A stretch of DNA of 64,000 bases from Lysobacter_K sp038248955. GTDB lineage: Bacteria > Pseudomonadota > Gammaproteobacteria > Xanthomonadales > Xanthomonadaceae. Below the pieces are notes generated by a model. The model was given only the letters and a program-made list of their open reading frames with translations, was not told the origin of the DNA and searched no databases. Shown piece by piece: positions 28,415 to 38,100 of the stretch (position 1 is the first letter of the stretch; every line of letters begins with the position of its first letter). Both the position numbers and the translations under genes were made by a program. The DNA lies in assembly GCA_038248955.1 (NCBI GenBank), contig JBBRWW010000002.1, forward strand, positions 9,495-73,494, read 5' to 3'.

Positions 28415-29335
28415 TCAATACGGCGACGCCATTCCCGGCGGCCGGCGCTTGAAGCGGCGGTGCAGCCACAGGTACTGCGACGGCGCCTCGCGCACCATCG
28501 CCTCGATCGCGGCATTGACCCGGGCGCTGTCGGCGATCGCGTCGCTGGTGGGGAAATCCGCCAGCGGCGCCGCGATCCGCAGCACGTAGTCGGCGCCCTC
28601 GCGGCGATGGAAGAACGGCACCACCGCGCAGCCACTGAGCCGCGCGAACTGGTGGGTGGCGGTGATCGTCGCCGCCGGTACGCCGAAGAACGGCGCGAAC
28701 ACCGTGTCCTTGCCGCGCATGTCCTGGTCGGGCGCATACCACAGCAGGCCGCCCTGCTTGAGGTGGCGCATCGCCGGACGGATCTCCTCGTTGCTGAACA
28801 TCGCCGCGGCGTAGCGCAGCCGTCCACGCTTGACCGCCCACTCGAACACCTCGCTGCGGTGGCGGCGATACATGCCGGCCAGCGGATAGTGGTCGCACAG
28901 CAGCCGGCCACACATCTCCAGGGTCATGAAATGGCCCGACACCATCAGCACGCCACGGCCCTGCGTGCGCAGGGCGTCGAGATGCTCGCGGCCCTCGATG
29001 CGCACCGTGCGCCGCATCGGCGTGGCGGAACCCCACCACGCCCGCGCGAATTCGAACAGGCCAATGCCGAAGTCGCGGAAGTTGTCGTGCAGCAGCGCCT
29101 CGCGCTGGGGCGCGGATTTTTCCGGGAAGCACAGTGCAAGATTGGTCGCCGCGGCGCGCCGCCGCGATCGGGCCAGCCGCAACGCGATCGAGCCCACCAG
29201 CGCTCCGAGCACGCGTTGCAGCGGCCAAGGCAATTGTGCGGCGAGCCACAACGGCGCGAACGCGAGCCACATCGGCAGGTGCCGCAGGCCGCGCGGTGGC
29301 GGACCGGGCGAGGTCGGGGAAGGGGCAGCGGGCAT
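28415..29335 (-). CDS. lysophospholipid/lipid A acyltransferase (LpxL/HtrB family)
   Basis: The 306-residue inner-membrane protein has an N-terminal anchor and the H-x4-E catalytic box GHFMTLE (H135, E140). LALCFPEKSAPQREALLHD and LWYAPDQDMRGKDTVFAPFF are further LpxL family marks. It adds a secondary acyl chain to Kdo-lipid A. It is divergent from waaA across 118 bases, a fitting partnership as the acyltransferase works on the Kdo-bearing product. Confidence 0.92.
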   Translation of the reverse strand: MPAAPSPTSPGPPPRGLRHLPMWLAFAPLWLAAQLPWPLQRVLGALVGSIALRLARSRRRAAATNLALCFPEKSAPQREALLHDNFRDFGIGLFEFARAWWGSATPMRRTVRIEGREHLDALRTQGRGVLMVSGHFMTLEMCGRLLCDHYPLAGMYRRHRSEVFEWAVKRGRLRYAAAMFSNEEIRPAMRHLKQGGLLWYAPDQDMRGKDTVFAPFFGVPAATITATHQFARLSGCAVVPFFHRREGADYVLRIAAPLADFPTSDAIADSARVNAAIEAMVREAPSQYLWLHRRFKRRPPGMASPY

Positions 29336-29453
29336 GCGCGGATTCTAACGTCGCGCGCCTGCGCGCCCACCTGCGCGGGTCGACGGTCGACTTCGCCGGG
29401 CGCGTCGCGCGCGCCAATCGCCCGCGCGTCGCCGGCTTCGCTATCCTTCGGCG

Positions 29454-30749
29454 ATGCCCATCGACCCATTTGAGCGCCTTTTGCGCGGCCTGTATTCGGC
29501 CGCGCTCTACCTGTTGGTGCCGATCACGGTCTACCACCTGATCTGGCGCGGCTTTCGCCAGCCCGCCTATTTCCAGCGCTGGCCGGAGCGCTACGCGATG
29601 TATCGCGAGCCGCCTGTCGGCCGCGCGCTGTGGTTGCATGCCGTTTCGGTCGGCGAGGTCAATGCCGCGGTGCCGCTGGTCAATGCGCTGCGGCGCGGTC
29701 GTCCCGACCTCAGGCTGCTGGTCACCACCATCACCCCGACCGGATCGGAGCGGGTACGCGCGCTATGGGGCGACGATGTCGACCACGTCTACCTGCCGTA
29801 CGACCTGCCCGGCGCGGTCGGCCGCTTCCTCGCGCATCATCGCCCGCACGCGGCGTTGATCATGGAGACGGAGCTGTGGCCCAACCTGCTGTTCGGCTGT
29901 CGTGACCGCGGCATCCCCGCCTACATCGTCAATGCGAGGCTGTCGGAACGGTCGTTGCGCGGCTACCGGGTGCTCGCGCCGCTGGTGGCGCGCGCGCTGC
30001 GCACGGTTCGCATCGTCGCGGCGCAGTCGATGGCCGACGCGGTGCGTTTCGTGCGGCTGGGGGCGTTGCCGGAAAATGTCGTCGATACCGGCAACCTCAA
30101 GTTCGACGTCAGCGTGCCCGACAACCTCGACGCCTTCGCCGGCGAGTGCCGGGGCCGCAGCGGTACGCGCCCGGTGTGGATCGCGGCGAGCACCCACGCC
30201 GACGAGGAAGCCGCGATCATCGGCATCCACCGGCAACTTCGCGCGCGCCATCCGGATCTGCTGCTGCTGTGGGCGCCGCGCCACCCCGAGCGCTTCCGGA
30301 TGGTAGTGCAGCATGCCCGCGCCGCCGGGTGGCAGGTGTCGACGCGCACGCGTGGACGTTGGCCCCAGGCGGACGATGCGGTGTTCGTGATCGACACCCT
30401 GGGGGAGCTGTTGAATTTCTATGCCTGCGCCGATGTCGCCTTCGTCGGCGGCAGTTTGCAGGCCATCGGCGGCCACAACCTGCTGGAACCCGCCGCGGCC
30501 GGCACCCCGATCGTCACTGGCCCGCACCTGCACAATTTCGTCGAGATCGCGCGGCGCCTGGAGGCGGTGGACGCGGTGCGTATCTGTACCGATGCCGACG
30601 CAGTCGCCGCGGCGCTGGCAATCCTGCTGGATGATGCCGACGCGCGCGCCACGATGGCCCAAGCGGGTCACCGGCTGGTGGAGTCCGGTCGTGGCGCCTT
30701 GGCGCAGACCCTCGCACTTCTGCAGCCGGCGTTGCCCCGCACGGCCTGA
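29454..30749 (+). CDS. waaA: 3-deoxy-D-manno-octulosonic acid transferase
   Basis: WaaA (KdtA) attaches Kdo to lipid IVA from CMP-Kdo. The 431-residue protein has an N-terminal membrane-associated helix, the HAVSVGEVNAA segment with the catalytic-type Glu (E68), METELWPNLLF at 137-147, and the donor-binding region FVGGSLQAIGGHNLLEPAA. The length matches E. coli (425). A hairpin near 30849 probably ends transcription. Confidence 0.96.
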   Translation: MPIDPFERLLRGLYSAALYLLVPITVYHLIWRGFRQPAYFQRWPERYAMYREPPVGRALWLHAVSVGEVNAAVPLVNALRRGRPDLRLLVTTITPTGSERVRALWGDDVDHVYLPYDLPGAVGRFLAHHRPHAALIMETELWPNLLFGCRDRGIPAYIVNARLSERSLRGYRVLAPLVARALRTVRIVAAQSMADAVRFVRLGALPENVVDTGNLKFDVSVPDNLDAFAGECRGRSGTRPVWIAASTHADEEAAIIGIHRQLRARHPDLLLLWAPRHPERFRMVVQHARAAGWQVSTRTRGRWPQADDAVFVIDTLGELLNFYACADVAFVGGSLQAIGGHNLLEPAAAGTPIVTGPHLHNFVEIARRLEAVDAVRICTDADAVAAALAILLDDADARATMAQAGHRLVESGRGALAQTLALLQPALPRTA

Positions 30750-30848
30750 CAGTTCACGCGGGATCGGGGCAGGTGCATTTGTCGCCTCCGTCCGGGGGGC
30801 GGCGTTGCGGATGAGCTGGTGCGAGGGAAACCAGACCCCGGAAACAAC

Positions 30849-30871
30849 GATGCCGGCGCAAGGCCGGCATC
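30849..30871. terminator. hairpin between convergent waaA and tolC
   Basis: GATGCCGGC (30849-30857) and GCCGGCATC (30863-30871) form a perfect 9-bp stem with a five-base loop. There is no T run on the plus strand and only a modest GTTGTTT on the minus strand, so strength is uncertain. Confidence 0.45.
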
Positions 30872-30898
30872 GATGCAGCAGTCGCGGTCGCCGCGGCG

Positions 30899-32338
30899 TT
30901 ACGGCGTGGTGCCCGCGCTCGTGGGCGCGTTGACCGTCAGCAGGCGGTTGATGTCCTGCACGTCGGCCACGTCGAGCGTCCCGGCCTGTTGCTCCAGCAG
31001 CAGGCGGTTCTGCAGGTAGTTGTAGCGCGCCACCGCGTTGGCCTGTTGCGCCGTGAACAGGTTGCGCTGGTTGATGAGCACGTCCAGCACCGTGCGGGTG
31101 CCGACTTCCAGGCCGACCTGCGAGGCGTCATAGGCACTCTGCGCCGAGAACAGTGCCAAGCGTCGCGCCTCGACCTCGCTCACCCCGGCCACCAGCGTCT
31201 GGTAGGCGTTGCGCGTGTTGCGGACCAGGGCGCGTTTCTGCGCCTCCAGCTCGTCGCCGGCGATGTCACGCTGGGCAATCGCCTGGCGCACGCGCGACTG
31301 CACCGCGCCGCCGGAAAAAATCGGCACCGACAGGGTGATGCCGATGTTCGGTCCGCGGCTCTGGCTGTCGATCGGGCTGGTGCTCGGCTCGGGCAGGAAG
31401 CTGCTGCTGAAGCTGCGGTCGCCGGTGGTCTTGTTGTCGCCGTAGCCGCCACTGGCATAGATCGTCGGCCAGTGGCCGGAACGCGCGGTCTCGACGTTGG
31501 CATCGGCCGATTCGACCTGCAGCTGCTTGGCACGCAACGCCGGGTTGTTGTCGACGGCTGCCTGCACCCAGGCGTCGCCGCCTTGCTCGGCCGGCAGCTG
31601 CGGCTGGAAGTCCGCGGGCAGGCCCTTGAGATTGCGCACCGACTTGCCGGTGATCTCGACCAGCGCCTGGTAGGCGTCCGCGACCGCGTTGCGGGCCAGG
31701 ATGGTGCTCGCGCGCGCGCTGTCGAACTGCGCGCGTGCCTCGTGGACATCAGTGATGGGCGCCAGGCCGACTTCGAGGCGCTTGGACGCGAAGTCGAACT
31801 GCTTCTTGAGCGCGGTCTCCGCCGCTTCAGCCGCCGCCAGCGTCTCCAGTTGCACCAGCACATTGAAATACGCCGCCGACGTGCGGGTGATCAGGGTGTC
31901 GTTGGCGGACTCGAGCTGGTAGTCGCTGGCCTGGCTCAGCGCGTTCTGGCTGCGCAGGGTGGTGAAGCGCGAACGGTCGTAGACCATCTGGTTGACGTTG
32001 ACGCCGATGTTGCGCGAGGTGCTGTTGGATTCGATGTCGCCGCTGAACTGCACCTGCTCGCCGGTGGCCGGGTCGAACTGGGTCGAGGTGGTGGGGCCGT
32101 TGCTGCGCGACTTTCGCAGGGTCGCGTCGCCGGTGATCTGCGGCAGCATCGTCGCCCGGGCCTGCACCGCGCCTTCGCGGGTGGACAGGCGCCCGGATTC
32201 GGCGGCGGACAGCTGCGGGTCGCCGGTGCGAGCCAGCTCATAGGTTTGCAACAGGTCTTCGGCGGCGGCGGTGGCCGGCAGCAGGACGGAGGTGCTGATG
32301 ACAGCGAGCAGGGCGAGCGCGAGCGGACGGCGGATCAT
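30899..32338 (-). CDS. tolC: TolC-family outer-membrane efflux channel
   Basis: The 479-residue protein has a signal peptide (1-26, ending PATAAAED) and two repeats of the outer-membrane efflux fold. Examples are LLQTYELARTGDPQLSAAESGR near the N-terminus and the second-half SGGAVQSRVRQAIAQRDIAG with VGTRTVLDVLINQRNLFTAQ. It forms the trimeric exit duct for efflux pumps and type I secretion. The methyltransferase-like gene precedes it by 17 bases. The RND pump 2.8 kb away lacks its own channel gene, so this is its natural partner. Confidence 0.93.
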   Translation of the reverse strand: MIRRPLALALLAVISTSVLLPATAAAEDLLQTYELARTGDPQLSAAESGRLSTREGAVQARATMLPQITGDATLRKSRSNGPTTSTQFDPATGEQVQFSGDIESNSTSRNIGVNVNQMVYDRSRFTTLRSQNALSQASDYQLESANDTLITRTSAAYFNVLVQLETLAAAEAAETALKKQFDFASKRLEVGLAPITDVHEARAQFDSARASTILARNAVADAYQALVEITGKSVRNLKGLPADFQPQLPAEQGGDAWVQAAVDNNPALRAKQLQVESADANVETARSGHWPTIYASGGYGDNKTTGDRSFSSSFLPEPSTSPIDSQSRGPNIGITLSVPIFSGGAVQSRVRQAIAQRDIAGDELEAQKRALVRNTRNAYQTLVAGVSEVEARRLALFSAQSAYDASQVGLEVGTRTVLDVLINQRNLFTAQQANAVARYNYLQNRLLLEQQAGTLDVADVQDINRLLTVNAPTSAGTTP

Positions 32339-32355
32339 GGGGCTTCCTTGGCGGA

Positions 32356-33021
32356 TCAGAGCTCGAACGTCGGCACCGGTGCGGTGCCGACGAGATAGGG
32401 GAGGTCGGTTTCAAACAACGACTCGATGCGCGGCGCGTTGACAGTGGCTCCACCGTCGGCCCGTACCAGCACCGCTTCCATCGCCGGCGAACGGCCACGC
32501 ACGATGAACATGCGGCCGCCCGGTTGCAGCCAGTCGAGGAAATGCGCCGGGATGTCGGCCACCGCGCCGGTCACGCAGACCGCGCTGAAGCGGCGATCGG
32601 TGCTGTAGGTCATGGCATCGGCGGTGACGACGGTCGCGTTGCTGATCGATTGGGCGGCCAGTTGCAGGCGTGCGCCTTCAGCGAGGTCGGCATGGCGTTC
32701 GAGGCTGACCACCTCGCGCGCCAGGAGTCCGAGACAAGCGGTGAGGTAGCCGCTGCCGGTGCCGATTTCGAGCACATCGTCGCCAGGGCCCAGATCGAGC
32801 GCCTGCAGGGTGCGGCCCTCCACCACCGGCTTCATCATGGTCTCGCCATGCGGCAGCGGCAGCGGAAGGTCCGCGTAAGCCAGGGTCCGGTACGCGGCCG
32901 GTGCGAACGCCTCGCGCGGCAGCGTCGCCAGCACGTCCAGCACCCGGGGGTCGAGCACGTCCCAGGGGCGAACCTGCTGTTCGACCATCGTTTCGCGGGC
33001 TTTGGCGTAATCGAGCGTCAT
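32356..33021 (-). CDS. protein-L-isoaspartate O-methyltransferase-like protein
   Basis: The 221-residue protein has a class I SAM-binding motif (DDVLEIGTGSGYLTACLG) and the overall order of protein-L-isoaspartate methyltransferases. MVEQQVRPWDVLDPRVLDVL is the usual opening. The substrate loop that normally reads TISQP is GETMMKP here, so isoaspartate repair activity is doubtful. Genes of this variant kind are commonly found next to tolC in Xanthomonadaceae and pseudomonads. The start is at 33021; the frame extends 11 codons further upstream. Confidence 0.82.
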   Translation of the reverse strand: MTLDYAKARETMVEQQVRPWDVLDPRVLDVLATLPREAFAPAAYRTLAYADLPLPLPHGETMMKPVVEGRTLQALDLGPGDDVLEIGTGSGYLTACLGLLAREVVSLERHADLAEGARLQLAAQSISNATVVTADAMTYSTDRRFSAVCVTGAVADIPAHFLDWLQPGGRMFIVRGRSPAMEAVLVRADGGATVNAPRIESLFETDLPYLVGTAPVPTFEL

Positions 33022-33170
33022 GGTCGTATCGTCGTCTGCGGCTGAACCGCGCATTCTACAAGGGGCCGGGATGCGGCTCGGACGGCGCCGGCAGCCCGCA
33101 CAGGATTGGCGAGCGGCCGGGCGCGGCTAAGTGCCGTAAGTCATCGGGACGATTGTCTTCGCGGCCGCGG

Positions 33171-33878
33171 TCATCGCGGCGCGCGCCGGGCCGGACGTGC
33201 GGCGGTCGCGTAGGCGCGCAGGAACAACTCGACGGTCGCGGCCAGGTGGGCCTCGGTGTCGATCACGACATCGGGATCGCCACAGCCGAACACCAGGCGC
33301 GCATGGGCCTCGCCCTTGAGCAGGGTGAAGAACTGCGAGGCCGCGCGGTCCACGTCGTCGATCTCCAGCTCGCCCGCCGCGATGCGCTGCGCCAGCAGCC
33401 CCGCGAAGTCGGCCTGCACGCGTTGGGGACCGGCCTCCCAGAACAGCTGCGGCAACGGCGAGCCGGACAGGTGCGGGGTGCACAACATGCGATGGCCGGC
33501 CACGGCGGCCGGGGCGCACACCATCGAGTAGAAGGCCCGCGCGATCGTCAGCAGGCGCTCGCGCAACGGCACCTGGGGCATCGGTTCGAACAGTGAGCTG
33601 GGCAGTTGCTGCTCGCAATGCGCCTGCACCGCGGCGGCAAACAGCCGGTCCTTGTCGCCGAAGTGGCTGTAGACGGTGAGCTTGGACACGCCGGCGGCGG
33701 TCGCGATCTGATCCATGCTGGCGCCGTCGAAACCACCCTGCGTGAACATCTGCTTGGCCGCTTCCAGGATCGCCGCGCGCTTGCCAAGGTCTTTCGGCCT
33801 GCCCGGACCGGCGGGCCTGGCGTGGTCAGGCGACGGCGGATCGGGGCGGGCAGGGTCGGGGCGTGTTCGGACGGTCAT
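33171..33878 (-). CDS. TetR/AcrR-family repressor
   Basis: The 235-residue protein has a proline-rich 30-residue lead, then the TetR helix-turn-helix (ILEAAKQMFTQGGFDGASMD, QIATAAGVSKLTVYSHFGDK), and an effector-binding C-terminal domain of the AcrR/C-terminal TetR_C type. It diverges from the adaptor-pump operon with a 77-base shared control region containing nested inverted repeats, so it most likely represses the pump and itself. The ligand is unknown. Confidence 0.9.
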   Translation of the reverse strand: MTVRTRPDPARPDPPSPDHARPAGPGRPKDLGKRAAILEAAKQMFTQGGFDGASMDQIATAAGVSKLTVYSHFGDKDRLFAAAVQAHCEQQLPSSLFEPMPQVPLRERLLTIARAFYSMVCAPAAVAGHRMLCTPHLSGSPLPQLFWEAGPQRVQADFAGLLAQRIAAGELEIDDVDRAASQFFTLLKGEAHARLVFGCGDPDVVIDTEAHLAATVELFLRAYATAARPARRAPR

Positions 33879-33884
33879 GTCAAT

Positions 33885-33942
33885 GAATACTAGACTATCG
33901 GGTTCGATATTTATACAGTACCCGTAAGTTCATTAAGTATTC
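33885..33942. promoter_or_regulatory. nested inverted repeats, likely TetR operator in divergent promoter
   Basis: GAATACT (33885-33891) mirrors AGTATTC (33936-33942), and inside them CGGGT (33899-33903) mirrors ACCCG (33920-33924). The centre is AT-rich (GATATTTATACAG) and could hold -10 boxes for both directions. Binding by the adjacent repressor is an inference. Confidence 0.55.
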
Positions 33943-33955
33943 CGAGCCGCTTGCC

Positions 33956-35125
33956 ATGACTGCCTCCGACCCGAAGACCCGCTCCCTGCAACGCCACCGG
34001 ACCGGCAGCGTGGTACGGGCCATCGCCGCGGTGTCGGTTGCCGTCACCGTTCTGGCCGGCTGCCGCGCCCAGGTGCCAACCGCCGAGGTGCCGCGCCCGG
34101 TGCTGGTGGCGCACCCGACGCCCGCCGGCAACGGTGCGTCGGCGTTCGCCGGTGATGTGCGCGCCCGCCAGGAGAGCCCGCTGTCGTTCCGGGTCGGCGG
34201 CAACCTGGTCGAGCGCCGCGTCGATGTTGGCGACCACGTCACCCGCGGCGAGGTGCTGGCGGTGCTCGACGCCGGCGACCTGCAGGCGCAGGCGCGCGCG
34301 GCGCAGGCGCAACTGGCGGCGGCGCAGGCCGAACTCGGTCGCGCCCGCGCCGACCAGGCGCGCTACGCCAGACTTGGCAAGGACCAGCTGGTCAGCCGTT
34401 CGATGATCGACGCACAAAATGCCAGTGCCGCCGCCGCGCAGGCGCAGGTGGATGCCGCCCGCGCCAACCTCGACGTCGCCGGCAACCAGGCGGCGTACAC
34501 CCGACTGCGCGCGCCGTCGGACGGCGTGATCGCGGCGCGCAGCGCCGAAGCCGGTCAGGTGGTGGGCGCCGGGCAGGCGGTGTTCGTGCTCGCCGTCGAT
34601 GGCGCGCGCGATGTCGCGTTCGCGGTGCCCGAGGGGGTGGTCACGGCGATCAAGCCCGGCCAGCCGGTGCTCGTGGAGCTGTGGTCGCAGGCCGGCCAGC
34701 GCTGGCCGGGGCGCGTTCGCGAGGTGTCGCCCGCCGCGGATCCGGCGTCGCGGACCTACGCCGTGCGCGTCACCGTCGAGGCGCCGGACGAAGCGCTGCC
34801 GCTCGGCCAGAGCGCGCGCGTCTATCTACCCGGCGCCGACAACGACGGCCTCGACGTGCCGCTGTCGGCCCTGCAGCGCAGCAACGGCGGCTTCGCGGTG
34901 TTCGTGGTCGACGCCGCGACTTCCACGCTGAAGCTGCGGCCGGTCGAGGTCGGCGCCTATGGCAGGGATCGCGCGCCGGTGCGGCGCGGCCTCGCCGCCG
35001 GCGACTGGGTGGTCGCCGCGGGGGGCCATTTGTTGCGTGATGGCCAGGTGGTGAGGCCGGTGGACCGCGACAACCGCCCGGTCGCGGTCGCGGCGACCAC
35101 CGCTCCCGACGCCGCGAAGCGCTGA
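33956..35125 (+). CDS. RND efflux periplasmic adaptor lipoprotein
   Basis: The 389-residue membrane-fusion protein has a lipobox (VTVLAGC, C36), so it is anchored by lipid to the inner membrane. The split lipoyl domain is around residues 75-105 and 175-205 (SDGVIAARSAEAGQVVGAGQ). Between them lies an Ala/Gln-rich coiled-coil hairpin (about 105-170) that meets the outer-membrane channel. The C-terminal beta domains follow. It is 7 bases from the pump gene. Substrate is unknown. Confidence 0.93.
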   Translation: MTASDPKTRSLQRHRTGSVVRAIAAVSVAVTVLAGCRAQVPTAEVPRPVLVAHPTPAGNGASAFAGDVRARQESPLSFRVGGNLVERRVDVGDHVTRGEVLAVLDAGDLQAQARAAQAQLAAAQAELGRARADQARYARLGKDQLVSRSMIDAQNASAAAAQAQVDAARANLDVAGNQAAYTRLRAPSDGVIAARSAEAGQVVGAGQAVFVLAVDGARDVAFAVPEGVVTAIKPGQPVLVELWSQAGQRWPGRVREVSPAADPASRTYAVRVTVEAPDEALPLGQSARVYLPGADNDGLDVPLSALQRSNGGFAVFVVDAATSTLKLRPVEVGAYGRDRAPVRRGLAAGDWVVAAGGHLLRDGQVVRPVDRDNRPVAVAATTAPDAAKR

Positions 35126-35132
35126 GGCCGCC

Positions 35133-38100
35133 ATGGGCTTCAACCTGTCGGAATGGTCGCTGCGCCATCGCAGCCTGATCGTTTACGCGATGCTGGTGCT
35201 GGCGATCGTCGGCGCGATGTCCTACCTCAAGCTCGGCCGCAGCGAGGATCCCTCGTTCACCTTCAAGGTGATGGTGGTGCGCACGCAATGGCCGGGCGCG
35301 ACCGCCGAGGAGGTGGCGCAGCAGGTTACCGAGCGCATCGAAAAGAAGCTGATGGAGACCGGCAAGTACCAGTTCGTGCGTTCGTACTCGCGCGCTGGCG
35401 AGTCGCAGGTGATCTTCGCCGCGCGTGATTCGATGCGTTCCCGGGAAGTGCCGGAGCTGTGGTACCAGGCGCGCAAGAAGATCGCCGACCTCAAGCCGAC
35501 GCTGCCGCGCGACGTCGTCGGGCCGTTGTTCAACGACGAGTTCGGCGACACGTTTGGCAACATCTACGCGCTGACCGGCGAGGGCCCTTCGACTTCGACT
35601 TCGGCGTCGTCTACGCCCAGGACGGGCTTCGACTACGCGGTCATGAAGGACTATGCCGACCGCGTGCAGCTGGCGCTGCAGAACGTGCCGGACGTGGGCA
35701 AGATCGAGCTGTTCGGCGTCCAGGACGAGAAGATCTGGGTCGAGCTGGCGAACACCAGGCTCGCCACGCTCGGCGTGCCGGTCAGCGCGGTGAAGGAGGC
35801 ACTCGACCAGCAGAACGCCCTGGTGCCGGCCGGGTTCTTCGAGACCGCCAGCAGCCGCGTGGCGCTGCGCGTCGACGGTCGCTTCACCTCGGTCGAGCAG
35901 ATCCGCGCGTTCCCGATCCGGGTCGGCGACCGCACGTTCCGGCTTGGCGATGTCGCCGAGGTGCACCGCGGTTTCGCCGATCCGCCCGCCCCGCGGATGC
36001 GCTTCATGGGCCAGGACGCGATCGGCATCGGCGTGGCGATGCGCGATGGCGGTGACATCCTGCGGCTGGGCAAGACGCTCGAGAAGGAATTCTCGGCACT
36101 GCAGAAGACCCTGCCGGCCGGCATGGAGCTGCGCAAGGTCTCCGACCAGCCCGCGGCGGTGGAGGAGTCGGTCGGCGAGTTCGTGCAGGTGCTCAGCGAA
36201 GCGGTCGCGATCGTGCTGCTGGTGAGCTTCTTCTCGCTGGGCCTGCGCACCGGCCTGGTGGTGGCGCTGTCGATCCCGCTGGTATTGGCGATGACGTTCG
36301 CCGGGATGCAGTTTTTCGGTGTCGGCCTGCACAAGATCTCGCTCGGCGCGCTCGTGTTGTCGCTGGGCCTGCTGGTTGACGACGCGATCATCGCCGTGGA
36401 GATGATGGCGATCAAGATGGAGCAGGGCCTCAGCCGGGTGAAGGCGGCCGCGTTCGCGTGGGACTCCACCGCGTTCCCGATGCTGACCGGCACCCTGATC
36501 ACCGCCGCCGGCTTCCTGCCGATCGCGACCGCGGCGTCGGGCACCGGCGAGTACACGCGTTCGCTGTTCCAGGTGGTGACCATCGCGCTGCTGATGTCGT
36601 GGATCGCCGCGGTCGCGTTCATCCCGTACCTCGGCGACAAGCTGTTGCCGGACTTCCAGCATGCCGCCGCGGCGCCGAAGCCCGGCTCGCTGGCCGCGCG
36701 CTGGCAGGCGCTGCGCCTGCGCTGGGCCGACCGCCATCCCGCCCTGCACGACGTGATTGCGCCGAAGGCGGCGATCGATGGCCAGGCCCACGACCCGTAT
36801 GCCTCGAAGTTCTACCGCCGGTTCCGCGGCTGGGTGACCTGGTGCGTGCGTTACCGCAAGACCGTCATCGCGGTCACGCTGGCCGCGTTCGTGGCGGCGG
36901 TGCTGCTGTTCCGCTTCGTGCCGCAGCAGTTCTTCCCGGACGCGGTGCGCCCCGAGCTGATGGTCGACATGGAACTGGCCGAAGGCAGCTCGCTGCGAGC
37001 GACCACCGAGCAGGTGCAACGTCTGGAAGCGATTCTCAAGCAGCGCAAGGACCTGGCCAACTACGTGTCCTACGTCGGCACCGGTTCGCCGCGCTTTTAC
37101 CTGCCGCTGGACCAGCAGCTGCCGGCGGCGAATTTCGCCCAGTTCGTGTTGATGCCCAAGGACATCGCCGCGCGCGAGGCGATCCGCACGTGGATGATCG
37201 CCGACGTGATCCCGCGCTTCCCGGAACTGCAGATGCGCGTCACGCGGCTGGAGAACGGCCCGCCGGTGGGCTATCCGGTGCAGCTGCGCGTGTCGGGCGA
37301 GCACATCGACCAGGTCCGCAAGCTCGCCTACCAGGTGCAGCAGGAGCTGCGCGCGAACCCGCACGTCGCCAACGTCAACCTCGATTGGGACGAGCCCAGC
37401 AAGGTCGTGCGCCTGCACGTCGACCAGGACCGTGCGCGCGCGCTGGGGATCAGCTCGCAGCAACTGGCGCAGTTCCTGTCCCGTTCGCTGTCGGGCTCGC
37501 ACATCAGCACCTACCGCGAGGGCAATGAGCTGGTCGAGATGCTGCTGCGCGGACCGGAGCCCGAGCGCCTGCAGCTGGACATGCTCGGCAGCCTCGCGGT
37601 GCCCACCGCCAGTGGCCAGAGCGTGTCGCTGGCGCAGATCGCCACGCTCGAGGACGGCTTCGAGGAAGGCATCATCTGGCACCGCGATCGCGAGCCGACG
37701 ATGACCGTGCGCGCCGACATCTATGACGGCACCCAGCCGGACTCGGTGATGGCGCAGGTCGCGCCGGCGCTCGACGCGATCCGCGCCACGCTGCCGTACG
37801 GATACGCGATCGAGGTCGGTGGCACCGTGGAGGATTCCGCGCGCGGCCAGGACTCGATCAAGGCTGGCATGCCGCTGTTCCTGTTCGCGGTGTTCACCCT
37901 GCTGATGCTGCAGCTGCGCAGCTTCTCGCGCAGCGTGATGGTGCTGCTGACCGCGCCACTGGGGCTGATCGGCGTGACGCTGTTCCTGCTCGTTTTCCAG
38001 GTGCCGTTCGGATTCGTGGCCATGCTGGGCACGATCGCGCTGTCGGGCATGATCATGCGCAACTCGGTGATCCTGGTGGACCAGATCGAGCAGGATCGTG

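Noticed and set aside
33899..33910. GGTTCGAT-like sequence as a tRNA T-loop
   Set aside because: No acceptor stem or anticodon arm around it; it is part of the tetR control region. No tRNA was found anywhere in the window.
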